A stretch of DNA of 64,000 nucleotides from Pseudophaeobacter profundi (GTDB lineage Bacteria; Pseudomonadota; Alphaproteobacteria; Rhodobacterales; Rhodobacteraceae): NCBI RefSeq assembly GCF_029697505.1, contig NZ_JARJEF010000008.1, positions 124,001 through 188,000 of the forward strand, in the 5' to 3' direction. This document shows, in pieces, positions 28,425 to 36,282 of this stretch. The position numbers were made by a program, and so were the translations under genes. Each line of letters opens with the position of its first letter. The first letter of the stretch is position 1. Below the pieces are notes generated by a model that was not told the DNA's origin, made no database searches, and was given only the letters and a program-made list of their open reading frames with translations.

Positions 28425-29543
28425 TTACCGGCCCAGCTGCGCCATGTCCGCCTTGCCGTAGATTTCGGCGCGGATCAGGGCGGCGACCGCCTCTGCATCG
28501 GTGCGGTCGATGGTGGCGAGGCGCTCTTTCCAGCCCGCTTCCGCCGCCTGGAAGGCCGCGATCAGGGCGGACGGGTCTTCGATTCCGCGGTCGGCTACCG
28601 ATTTCTGAGGCAGGGCGGCAACGAAGTCCGACTGGAAGGAGGCCAGCGTTTCGGTCAAGCTGTCATCTGCTTCGAGGATCTCCAGGCCACGTTCGCGCGA
28701 ACCGGCAAAGGCGGCCTCCACGTCGGCGGCATAGACCAGCTGCGTGCGCGCCAGACCGAGCGCCATGTGATCAAGCATCGCCTCGCGCTGCGCCTCGCTG
28801 AGGCCGACCCAGAAGCTGGTATTGGCCACATAGGTCGCGCCCATCACCACACCCATCGGCAGCGTGGTCACGCTCTTGGCGACCTCCCAGAACTTGTTGC
28901 CCTTGTCGAGGTTGGTCGGGTCCGACATCGTGCAATCAAGCGAACCACGGCTGAGGCCGGAGTAGACATCGCCGATCGGCACCGAGACGGGCACCCCGCC
29001 GATCGCCTCGACCCATTTGGTTTGGGCACCACCGGCGGTACGGATCTTCTTGCCGCGGGCATCCTCGAGCGAGCGGATCGGATCCATGCAGATGAAGTTG
29101 TAGACCGGGGTGGAATACCCCCCCAGGAACACCCCACCATTCTCGTTCCATTCACCCTGCACCTGCGCATTGGTCACCCCGACCTCGGTATAGGCCAGAG
29201 CGGCAGCAAGCGCGTCATCGGCGGTGAAAACCAGGTCGTTCAGCACGTTGTTGACCGGCAGCTCTGAGGGCGAATAGCCCGGATAGACAACCCCCAGCTG
29301 GGCCACATTGTCACGAATGCCCTGCATGGTCGCCTTGGCCGGGATAAGCGATCCGCTGGAATAGACCTCAAAGCCGATGCCTGCATCTGCGTCCTGGCCA
29401 AGCTCCTCGGCGAACTTCTGATAGGGCTGTGCATTGAGAATATGCACCGGAGCCAGCCAGTTGCTGGCGATATAGGTGTCGGCAGTGGCAGCGGATGCGA
29501 TCAGACCGGCGACGGCCATCGGGATCAGTTTCAAGTGTTTCAT
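28425..29543 (-). CDS. TRAP transporter substrate-binding protein (DctP family)
   Basis: 372 residues from the ATG at 29543, preceded by AGGAGG about 7 nt upstream. A signal peptide of roughly 22 residues (MKHLKLIPMAVAGLIASAATA) precedes a DctP-type periplasmic domain that begins near NWLAPVHILN. TRAP binding proteins deliver organic anions, commonly carboxylates, to the DctQM membrane pair encoded just upstream. The substrate cannot be read from sequence. The order in the operon is SDR, DctQ, DctM, DctP, SDR, SDR, flavoprotein. Confidence 0.88.
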   Translation of the reverse strand: MKHLKLIPMAVAGLIASAATADTYIASNWLAPVHILNAQPYQKFAEELGQDADAGIGFEVYSSGSLIPAKATMQGIRDNVAQLGVVYPGYSPSELPVNNVLNDLVFTADDALAAALAYTEVGVTNAQVQGEWNENGGVFLGGYSTPVYNFICMDPIRSLEDARGKKIRTAGGAQTKWVEAIGGVPVSVPIGDVYSGLSRGSLDCTMSDPTNLDKGNKFWEVAKSVTTLPMGVVMGATYVANTSFWVGLSEAQREAMLDHMALGLARTQLVYAADVEAAFAGSRERGLEILEADDSLTETLASFQSDFVAALPQKSVADRGIEDPSALIAAFQAAEAGWKERLATIDRTDAEAVAALIRAEIYGKADMAQLGR

Positions 29544-29603
29544 AAGGTCTCCTCCTAGGTTGACGGGCACGGCCCGCCGGATCTGTGATGGGCCGATCTG
29601 GGA

Positions 29604-30905
29604 TCAGCCCATCAGACTTGGCAGCCACAGCGAAAGCGCTGGGAAGGCCACCAGAAGTGCGATGGTGAAGGCGTCGGCGACGATGAACCACGTCACGCCC
29701 TGAAAGATCGTGCCGAGGGAAATCGTGTTCCCGAGGCTCGACTTGATGACATAGACATTCATCCCCACCGGCGGTGTGATGAGGCCGGTTTCCAGCAGTT
29801 TCACCGCCAGCACGCCGAACCAGATCAGGTTGATGTCCAGCGTCCCGAGCAGCGGCGCCAAGACCGGAACGGTCAGCAAGATGATCGAAATACTCTCTAG
29901 AAAGCAGCCGAGCACCAGATAGAGCAGGCAGATCAGGATGATGACCCAGATCGTATCCAACCCCTGGAACTGCCCGGTGACCCAGACCGGCAAGGTCGAG
30001 AGCGCCACGAAGCGCGAGAACAGTGCCGCCGAGACTACGATGATGAAGATCGCCGAGGTGCTCACCGCTGTGTCAACAAGCGCGCGGCGCATCATGTCGA
30101 AGGTCAGCGCCCGCCGCGACAGCGCGATCAGACCGGCAAGGAAAGCGCCGATGGCTCCGGCCTCGGTGGCGGTGAACACCCCAGAGAAGATACCCCCAAG
30201 CACCCCGGCAATCAGCAACGGCAGCGGCCAGGTTTCTCGCAGCAGGGCGAGTTTTTCCCGCCAGCTGGTGGTCAGGTCCTGGCGCGGCGCAAGCGAAGGC
30301 TTCAGCCAGCAGCGCAGGGTGATCATCGCCGCAAAGACGACACCGGAAAGAATCCCCGGGATCACTGCCGCCAGGAAAAGCGCGCTGATCGAGACATCCA
30401 TCATCAACCCGTAGATGATCAGCAGCACGCTGGGCGGGATGAGCGAGCCAAGGGTGCCCGCCGCCGCCACCGAACCGGAGGCCAGCGAGGGCGCATAGCC
30501 CGCCTTCAGCATCTCGGGAATGGCGATCCGCGAAAAGGCCGCTGCGGTGGCCACGCTGGAGCCGCTGGCCGAGGCAAAGAGCGCACTGGATGCAACAGAG
30601 GCCGTCGCCAGCCCGCCGGGCACCCGGTTCAGAAATACCCGCGCCGCGTTGAACAGCCCACTGGTGAGCCCCGCCCCGGAGGCCAGATAGCCCATCAGCA
30701 GGAACATCGGCACTGCCGAGAGGTTCCAGTCCCCGATCATCTCGTAGGGGATGGCCTTGGTGATGCCGATGGCGGGCATGGAGCCCATCATCAGCCAGAT
30801 TCCACCAAAGGAGGTCAGCCCCATGGCAACCGCGATCGGGACACGCAGCAACACCGCAACCAGCATCACCACGACGCCGAACAATCCGATTTCAAGACGT
30901 TCCAT
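29604..30905 (-). CDS. TRAP transporter large permease subunit (DctM family)
   Basis: 433 residues with about 12 hydrophobic segments. Family motifs such as GSLIPPSVLLIIYG and the C-terminal LITPPVGMNVYVI are clear. It forms the ion-coupled transport channel together with the small DctQ subunit, whose gene ends 10 bp upstream. The transporter is Na+-coupled in characterised members. Confidence 0.93.
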   Translation of the reverse strand: MERLEIGLFGVVVMLVAVLLRVPIAVAMGLTSFGGIWLMMGSMPAIGITKAIPYEMIGDWNLSAVPMFLLMGYLASGAGLTSGLFNAARVFLNRVPGGLATASVASSALFASASGSSVATAAAFSRIAIPEMLKAGYAPSLASGSVAAAGTLGSLIPPSVLLIIYGLMMDVSISALFLAAVIPGILSGVVFAAMITLRCWLKPSLAPRQDLTTSWREKLALLRETWPLPLLIAGVLGGIFSGVFTATEAGAIGAFLAGLIALSRRALTFDMMRRALVDTAVSTSAIFIIVVSAALFSRFVALSTLPVWVTGQFQGLDTIWVIILICLLYLVLGCFLESISIILLTVPVLAPLLGTLDINLIWFGVLAVKLLETGLITPPVGMNVYVIKSSLGNTISLGTIFQGVTWFIVADAFTIALLVAFPALSLWLPSLMG

Positions 30906-30915
30906 TTCTGTCCCC

Positions 30916-31428
30916 TTAAACCTGTTCGACTGGCGCCATCTCGGCGCGGTAGCGTCCGGTCAGGATCTGCACGAGACGCAGCACCATCACCAGGCAGGCC
31001 ATTGCCAGCCCCAGCGGAAGCAGGAATTTCGTTGGCCAGATCACCACCCGCCAGGTGCCCTCGACCATTTCGCCAATGCGCCACGACTGGATCGCCGGTG
31101 CCCAGGACAGCCATGCCAGCCCGCCATAGAAACAGGCGGACAGGGCGGTGCCGAGCAGCTGCGCGCCAGTGCGGGCCCGGCGCCCGAACTGCTCGTACAG
31201 CAGCTCCACCACGATCGAGCCATTGTTGATCTCGACCCAAGCCAACGGCAGGAAGACCGCTGCCACCATGTAGTAGCTGGCCACCACCTCGGCGGTGCCG
31301 GGGATCGGCGCGTTGAGCAGATACTTGCCCGCCACGTCCAGGGTCACGTGGAACATCATCAGCAGCAGAGCCCCCGCCGCCAATGTCGCCAAGACCTTGG
31401 CGATCATATCAATGATACGGTCTATCAT
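30916..31428 (-). CDS. TRAP transporter small permease subunit (DctQ family)
   Basis: 170 residues with four hydrophobic helices and the typical helix 1 LATLAAGALLLMMFHVTLDV followed by the YLLNAPIPGTAEV turn. The start codon overlaps the stop of the upstream SDR gene by 4 bases, so transporter and SDR are translationally coupled. It pairs with the DctM protein encoded next. Confidence 0.9.
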   Translation of the reverse strand: MIDRIIDMIAKVLATLAAGALLLMMFHVTLDVAGKYLLNAPIPGTAEVVASYYMVAAVFLPLAWVEINNGSIVVELLYEQFGRRARTGAQLLGTALSACFYGGLAWLSWAPAIQSWRIGEMVEGTWRVVIWPTKFLLPLGLAMACLVMVLRLVQILTGRYRAEMAPVEQV

Positions 31429-32183
31429 TGCATCCGGTATCCGCCGTTCACGTCGATGACGCTGCCGGTGATGTAGTCGCTGTCGGCTCCGGCCAGGAAG
31501 GAGACCGCCCCGGCCACATCCTGCGGAGTGCCAATCCGGCCCTGCGGGATCGACTGGGCGACCTCGGCATCCTTGGCCGGATCAAGCGAGAGACGCAGCA
31601 TCGGCGCATCGATCAGCCCCGGTGCGACCCCGTTGACGGCAACCCCCAGCGCGGCGCCTTCACGTGCCCCGGCCCGGATCAGACCAAGGACGGCGGATTT
31701 GCTGGCGATATAGGCCGAGCTGGAGCGATAGCCCCCGAGCTGTGCCGCCACCGAGGAAAAGCCGATGTAGCGCGCGCCCTCCACCCGACGGGCCGACCGC
31801 GCCTGCAGGAAGGCGCGCAGCAAAAGGAAGCTGCCGGTGCTGTTGATGGTCTGTGTGGTGTTCCACTCCTCCAGGGAGGTGTCGGTGAGCGGCCGACGCT
31901 GGCCGTTCTCATCGAGGATCAGCACCCCGGCTGCGGCCACCAGAACCGCGATCGCACCATGCTCGGCCTCGATCTCCGCGATCAGCGTGTCGACCACCTC
32001 CTCCTCGGCCACATCGAGGGCAAAGGCCAGATGCCCGGCACCGGGCAGGCCCTGGATTACCGCCTCGGCCGCCGCGCGGTCGAGATCCGTGCCAATGACG
32101 GTGAACCCATCTGTCGCCAGTCTTTCGCATACGGCCCGGCCAATGCCCCCCGCCGCACCCGTTACCAATGCCAATCCGGCCAT
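31425..32183 (-). CDS. Short-chain dehydrogenase/reductase, first gene of the TRAP operon
   Basis: 252 residues from the ATG at 32183, with AGGAGG 6 nt upstream. The glycine motif TGAAGGIG and Asp in VIGTDLD point to NAD. The active-site YIASK is intact, but the usual NNAG motif is replaced by AAAG, which is uncommon. The C-terminus ends GGYRMQ. It is the promoter-proximal gene of the operon and is divergent from the GntR-GST pair, so it may catalyse an early step (inference). Confidence 0.85.
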   Translation of the reverse strand: MAGLALVTGAAGGIGRAVCERLATDGFTVIGTDLDRAAAEAVIQGLPGAGHLAFALDVAEEEVVDTLIAEIEAEHGAIAVLVAAAGVLILDENGQRRPLTDTSLEEWNTTQTINSTGSFLLLRAFLQARSARRVEGARYIGFSSVAAQLGGYRSSSAYIASKSAVLGLIRAGAREGAALGVAVNGVAPGLIDAPMLRLSLDPAKDAEVAQSIPQGRIGTPQDVAGAVSFLAGADSDYITGSVIDVNGGYRMQ

Positions 32184-32350
32184 GGTTGCCTCCTCAGGTC
32201 TGTGATCTTTCACATGATTGGATACATTTCGGCGATATAGTCAACCATAAATCTTAAAAATCGCCCATATTGGATAAAATCGAACAGACTCCTCTTGAGA
32301 TCACCGTGCATTCCAGTCAAGCTGGCGACAAGCAAACCAAGGATGTGAGC
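32184..32350. promoter_or_regulatory. Divergent regulatory region of the TRAP-SDR operon and gntR-gst
   Basis: A 167-bp AT-rich gap between divergent genes. It contains two direct copies of ATTGGATA (32217-32224 and 32269-32276), 52 bp apart, which are plausible binding sites for the adjacent GntR regulator. Individual -35/-10 elements could not be fixed. Confidence 0.4.
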
Positions 32351-33094
32351 ATGGATGTAAACGGACACACCGTGGCCGATGGTGCCGCGACAGCGCTGCG
32401 GGAGATGATCCTGTCGGGGGAGCTCCGCCCTGCTGCGCGCGTGCATCAGGACCAACTGGCCGACCGCCTAGGCCTTTCGCGGACCCCGCTGCGCACGGCG
32501 CTGGCCACTTTGGCCAATGACGGACTGCTGGTCTATGAGGCCAACCGGGGCTATCGAGTGCGCGAATTTTCGGTCGAGAGCATTGGTAGCGTCTTTGAAA
32601 TCAGAAGCGTGCTCGAAGCGCAGGCTTGCCGGATTGCCGGACGGCTCAGCTGCTCCGAAGAGATGCTGGACAGATTGGATACATTAGTGCGCACGGGCGA
32701 CGACATCCTCGCCTCGGGTCGGCTCGACCCCAAGGATCTGCCTGCCTGGCGCCGGATGAACGTGGAATTTCACGAAGCGATCATCCAAGCTGCAATGAAC
32801 CCCTGGCTGGAGGAGTTTGTGGCACGCACCCATAATGTGCCCATGGTCTCCGACCGGGTGATCCTCTGGGACGACTATGAGATCATCAAACGCTCCCATG
32901 ACGATCACCACCGGATTGCCAAGTGCCTGCGTCAGGGCGATGGCGAGCGGGCGGCGGCAATCATGCACGAGCATGTGAGCTTTGCCGGGGACCTGCTCAC
33001 CGAACGCCTCAGCAAGGATCCTGAAGCTGCCTTCGAACAGTTCATCGGCAGCCCCCATTCCGCGAATTCTAACCCCAAGGAAGATGAAACATGA
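32351..33094 (+). CDS. GntR family transcriptional regulator (FCD subfamily)
   Basis: 247 residues from the ATG at 32351, with AAGGA about 7 nt upstream; an earlier TTG at 32270 would extend into the promoter region. The winged HTH includes LADRLGLSRTPLRTALATL; the FCD domain has the conserved R-x3-E (EIRSVLEAQA), FHEAI and HHRI residues that commonly bind metal and a carboxylate ligand. It is divergent from the TRAP-SDR operon and overlaps the GST gene by 4 bases. It likely senses the cluster's substrate (inference). Confidence 0.9.
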   Translation: MDVNGHTVADGAATALREMILSGELRPAARVHQDQLADRLGLSRTPLRTALATLANDGLLVYEANRGYRVREFSVESIGSVFEIRSVLEAQACRIAGRLSCSEEMLDRLDTLVRTGDDILASGRLDPKDLPAWRRMNVEFHEAIIQAAMNPWLEEFVARTHNVPMVSDRVILWDDYEIIKRSHDDHHRIAKCLRQGDGERAAAIMHEHVSFAGDLLTERLSKDPEAAFEQFIGSPHSANSNPKEDET

Positions 33095-33711
33095 CCCTCA
33101 GAGTTTTCCATTCCCCAGCGTCGCCCTTCGTGCGCAAGGTTCTGGTCTGCGCCCATGAAAAAGGTCTCGAGCAACAGATCGAAAAGCTGCCCTCGCAGGC
33201 CTGGCCGGTCAAACGCGACCCGGTGATCGTCAAGGAGAACCCTTCCGGGCAGGTGCCCACCGGGCTGACCGGCGACGATGATCCCCTCTATGACAGCCGG
33301 GTGCTCTGCGCCTATGTGGATTCGTTGTCGGCAGAGACGCCGCTCCTTCCGTCCGAGGGCCGTGACCGTTTCGCAGCGATGACGCTGGAAGCGCTCGGCG
33401 ACACGCTGCTCGGCGCGGCCCTGCTGTGCCGGTACGAATCCGTGCTGCGCCCCTCCGAATTCTACTGGGATCTGTGGCACGACAGCCAGATGGAGAAAGT
33501 CAACAGCGCGCTCGACGACCTGGAGGCACGCTGGCTCGACACGCTGAGTGCGCCGGTCTCCATCGGCAGCATCACCATCGGCTGTGCGCTCGGCTATCTC
33601 GATTTCCGCTTTGCAGATAAGGACTGGCGTAGCGGCCATCCGCAGCTGGCGGACTGGTACGCAGGCTTTGCCGAGCGGCCCTCTATGGTGGCGACTCAGC
33701 CGGTCGGCTAA
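33091..33711 (+). CDS. Glutathione S-transferase family protein
   Basis: 206 residues. A thioredoxin-fold N-terminal domain begins RVFHSPASPFVRKVLV, with Ser as likely glutathione-activating residue; NPSGQVPTG and YDSRVLCAYVD follow, then an all-helical C-terminal domain ending around PQLADWYAGFAERPS. It is translationally coupled to the GntR gene. In a catabolic cluster a GST may cleave thioether or ether bonds, remove halogen, isomerise, or detoxify an electrophile. Which applies is not known. Confidence 0.88.
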   Translation: MTLRVFHSPASPFVRKVLVCAHEKGLEQQIEKLPSQAWPVKRDPVIVKENPSGQVPTGLTGDDDPLYDSRVLCAYVDSLSAETPLLPSEGRDRFAAMTLEALGDTLLGAALLCRYESVLRPSEFYWDLWHDSQMEKVNSALDDLEARWLDTLSAPVSIGSITIGCALGYLDFRFADKDWRSGHPQLADWYAGFAERPSMVATQPVG

Positions 33712-33790
33712 GCACTCAACCGGACCTCGGGGTGGCGCCTTGCAGCTACATTGCGCCGCCCCCTGGCAACCCACGACCGGCTGGCCGGTG

Positions 33791-34172
33791 CCCGCTCCCG
33801 CGCCCGATGCAACGACAGCAGTGATTGTTGCTCGACTGTTTTGATCGCCACAAACCTCATGGTCGGTCGGGTTACGGCTTCGCAGATGGCCTCGGCGTCG
33901 ATTGCGTCGGACTTCCCGCGTTTGACCTATGGCTTCACGTACATCGGCGGGAACAACCGCACGTCATGGCCCAATGCGGTCAGTTCACGGGCCCAATGAT
34001 GCGCGCTGCTGCAGGATTCCATGCCAAACAGCCAGGGCTCCAACTTCGCAAAGAAAGGCAGAAACTGCGTCCGCCGCAAGGGCTTGTTGAACACTACTTC
34101 TTCACTGGAGGTCAGCCCGTGGACTTGGAAAACGTTCTTGGCCAGATCAACGCCAATTGTGGTAACTCGCAC
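33791..34172 (-). pseudogene. IS110/IS1111-family transposase remnant
   Basis: Starting from a GTG at 34172 with GAGGAG 7 nt upstream, the frame reads VTTIGVDLAKNVFQVHG, the N-terminal DEDD domain start of IS110-family transposases. An in-frame TAG at 33927-33929 interrupts it; beyond the stop the same frame still reads KSDAIDAEAICEA...TRPTMRFV...LHRARE, clearly transposase, and similarity ends near 33791. Only about 127 of the usual 340 or so codons remain, so the element is dead. The 3' part and the ends of the element are missing. Confidence 0.85.
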
Positions 34173-34489
34173 GGGGTGGCTCCTCTCATAACCGGATTTT
34201 GACAGCTGCACTATGGCGCATCGCGACACCGGTTGAAGCAGGAACCATCCACCCCATCAGTTTTGGTGAAGCCGCACTGCGGCGTGGCACGACTTGGCTA
34301 ATGTCTCCTTCCGGGCCGGAAGCGTCGAGAGATGTGAGGGCCGACTTCCCAGGAAACATGCCCGCTTCCTGCGCCCTGGTGGCAAAGATCCGTTGGGTCG
34401 GGAATGCTTGGCACGGTCCTCTGAGAAGACTCAGAAAATTCGTCGGGAAGAGCCGGAAATGCGCGGCATTCGAAAAAGGGGGGGGGCAG
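34173..34489. other. Gene-free stretch between IS remnant and tRNA genes
   Basis: These 317 bases lie between the transposase remnant and the first tRNA. The open frames crossing it have no ribosome binding site and run into the tRNA genes. A run of nine G residues (34479-34487) sits at the tRNA border. It may include the left flank of the degraded insertion element. Confidence 0.4.
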
Positions 34490-34566
34490 TGGCGGACCGA
34501 GGAGGATTCGAACCCCCGACCCCCTGATTCGTAGTCAGGTACTCTATCCAGCTGAGCTATCGGTCC
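34490..34566 (-). tRNA. tRNA-Arg (anticodon ACG)
   Basis: On the minus strand a 77-nt cloverleaf including encoded CCA. The acceptor stem GGACCGA pairs with TCGGTCC, the D arm is GCTCAGCTGGATAGAGT, the anticodon stem-loop is CCTGA-CTACGAA-TCAGG with anticodon ACG, and the T arm is GGGGGTTCGAATCCTCC. The discriminator is G. It is identical to the copy at 34668-34744. Confidence 0.97.
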
Positions 34567-34667
34567 ACTGCTGCAGGATTTAAGGCCCCTGCGAAAAAGA
34601 AGCAAGCCAATTTGGCAATCTTCCCAAAACCTTTTCAAACCAACCACATCGGGAGAATTTGAAAGCG

Positions 34668-34744
34668 TGGCGGACCGAGGAGGATTCGAACCCCCGACCC
34701 CCTGATTCGTAGTCAGGTACTCTATCCAGCTGAGCTATCGGTCC
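34668..34744 (-). tRNA. tRNA-Arg (anticodon ACG), second identical copy
   Basis: Base-for-base identical to the copy 101 bp away, with encoded CCA. The sequence 5' of both genes is also similar for about 20 bases (CACTGC.GC.GG.TTTA pattern), which points to a local tandem duplication. Anticodon ACG, wobble-modified to inosine by TadA, reads CGU, CGC and CGA. Confidence 0.97.
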
Positions 34745-34881
34745 ACTGCGGCGGGGTTTAGTCCTAGGGACTGAAGCGCGCAACCCCTAAAACAAAATCC
34801 TGCCAGTCTTTTTGAATTCCGCCAGTCTGACCGCCAGTCTGCCCCCTAGTCTTGCCGCCAATCCGGCGGCTCTTCGCGTCT

Positions 34882-36267
34882 TCACAGGGTTCCGTCGCCC
34901 TTGGGCAGGTGGATTTCAAAAAGACTGCCCTCAGCACCGGTTTCACGCAGCACCAAAGCGCCGCCATGCCCCTTGGTCAGTTCAGCGGCGATGGTCAGCC
35001 CCAAACCGCTGCCCCCCTTGCGCGCACTGCCCTGAAACGGGGTGAACAGATTGTCCTGGGCGCGTTGCGGCAGGCCCGGGCCGGTGTCAGAGACCGAAAT
35101 CCACCAGGCGTCCTCATCCTCGCGGGCGGCGATGGTGACGCGGCCGGGGGTGCCAGTCGCGACAATCGCCTGACGGGCGTTGCGCACCAGGTTCATCACC
35201 ACGCGAAACAGCTGTTCGCCATCACCGCGCAGCATCATGCCCTTTGGCACCTCATTGAGGATCTCAACCCCGGTTTCATCGGCCACCAGCAGTTCACTTT
35301 CGACGATATCCTCGACCAGTTCGCACAGCGCTATGCGGGCAAAGGTTGGTGCCGGCTCTTCGGCACGCCCAAAGGCCAGCGTGCCCTCACAAAGCGACAC
35401 CGCCCGGGTAATCGAATTCACCAGTTTGGGGGCCAGCCGCCGCACCAGGGGATCCTCGCTGGCCTCGATCCGGTCGGTGAACAGCTGCGCAGAGGTCAGG
35501 ATATTGCGCAGATCATGGCTGATCTTGGCCACGGCGCCGCCCAGTTGTGCCAGCCGTTCACGTTGGCGCAGCGCCTGGGTCAACTCGGTCTGCAATTGCA
35601 TAAGCGCCTCTTCAGCCTCGCGCAGCTCGCGCACGCCAGCACTGGGGTGGATGATACCCCGGGCATCTTCCGGCGCGGCAGCGTAGCGCTGCATATAGCC
35701 CACAACCCCCTTGATCGGGCGCACCAGAAAAGCGCGGACGGCGGCAAACAGCAGCAAAGCGGTAAAAATGGAAATCACCGCCGAAAGCAGCAGCACCCGA
35801 ATGCCATAATCAATCATTGCGCTGCGCAGCGGCGCGGTTTCAATGGTGATCTCGATCAGCAGCCCCGCATCACGCACCGGTGCGCCAATCACCCGGATGA
35901 TCCGGTTTTCCGCGCTGAACAACTGCAAGAAGGCATCCCCGATCAGGGTAAAAGCCGAAGCCCGACGCAAATCATAGGTGCCTGCGATCTCTTGCGGAAT
36001 AGGCGAGGACAGCATCAGCTGGCGGATCTCATCGCGGCGCAGCACCACGTTATAGACCCCGGCGTTTTCCAACAGCTCTGCCTCCAGCTCGGTATCCAGC
36101 ATATCATCCGCCAGCAGCGCCAGAGAGGCAATCTGCGCCCGCTCCAGCCGGTCTGCCAGGTAATCAAGACGAAAGCGAGAGATCGAGGGCACGAAGATCA
36201 GCACCTCGGCCAGCATGACAAAGACAATGGTCAGAACCAAAAAACGGCCTGAAAGCGAATTCAGCAT
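34882..36267 (-). CDS. Membrane sensor histidine kinase
   Basis: 461 residues. Helix 1 spans about 10-28 and helix 2 about 178-200, enclosing a periplasmic sensor region of about 150 residues. A HAMP-like linker (RPIKGVVGYMQRY) is followed by HisKA with the H-box VAKISHDLRN and an HATPase domain with N-box LVRNARQAI, SDTGPGLP and GGSGLGLTIA. No response regulator lies beside it. Its end is 15 bp from the start of the MerA-like flavoprotein gene region, and the three genes 38490 to 34882 appear to be one operon, so it may sense a redox or envelope signal (inference). Confidence 0.88.
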   Translation of the reverse strand: MLNSLSGRFLVLTIVFVMLAEVLIFVPSISRFRLDYLADRLERAQIASLALLADDMLDTELEAELLENAGVYNVVLRRDEIRQLMLSSPIPQEIAGTYDLRRASAFTLIGDAFLQLFSAENRIIRVIGAPVRDAGLLIEITIETAPLRSAMIDYGIRVLLLSAVISIFTALLLFAAVRAFLVRPIKGVVGYMQRYAAAPEDARGIIHPSAGVRELREAEEALMQLQTELTQALRQRERLAQLGGAVAKISHDLRNILTSAQLFTDRIEASEDPLVRRLAPKLVNSITRAVSLCEGTLAFGRAEEPAPTFARIALCELVEDIVESELLVADETGVEILNEVPKGMMLRGDGEQLFRVVMNLVRNARQAIVATGTPGRVTIAAREDEDAWWISVSDTGPGLPQRAQDNLFTPFQGSARKGGSGLGLTIAAELTKGHGGALVLRETGAEGSLFEIHLPKGDGTL

Positions 36268-36282
36268 GGCGCTCTTTCCGGG

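Noticed and set aside
33739-34229. Functional transposase
   Set aside because: The frame has an in-frame stop and loses all similarity after about 127 codons, so it is a remnant.
34186-34783. Open frames giving IAQLDRVPDYESGGRGFESS-type peptides
   Set aside because: These are translations of the two tRNA-Arg genes, a well-known false gene call, not protein-coding genes.
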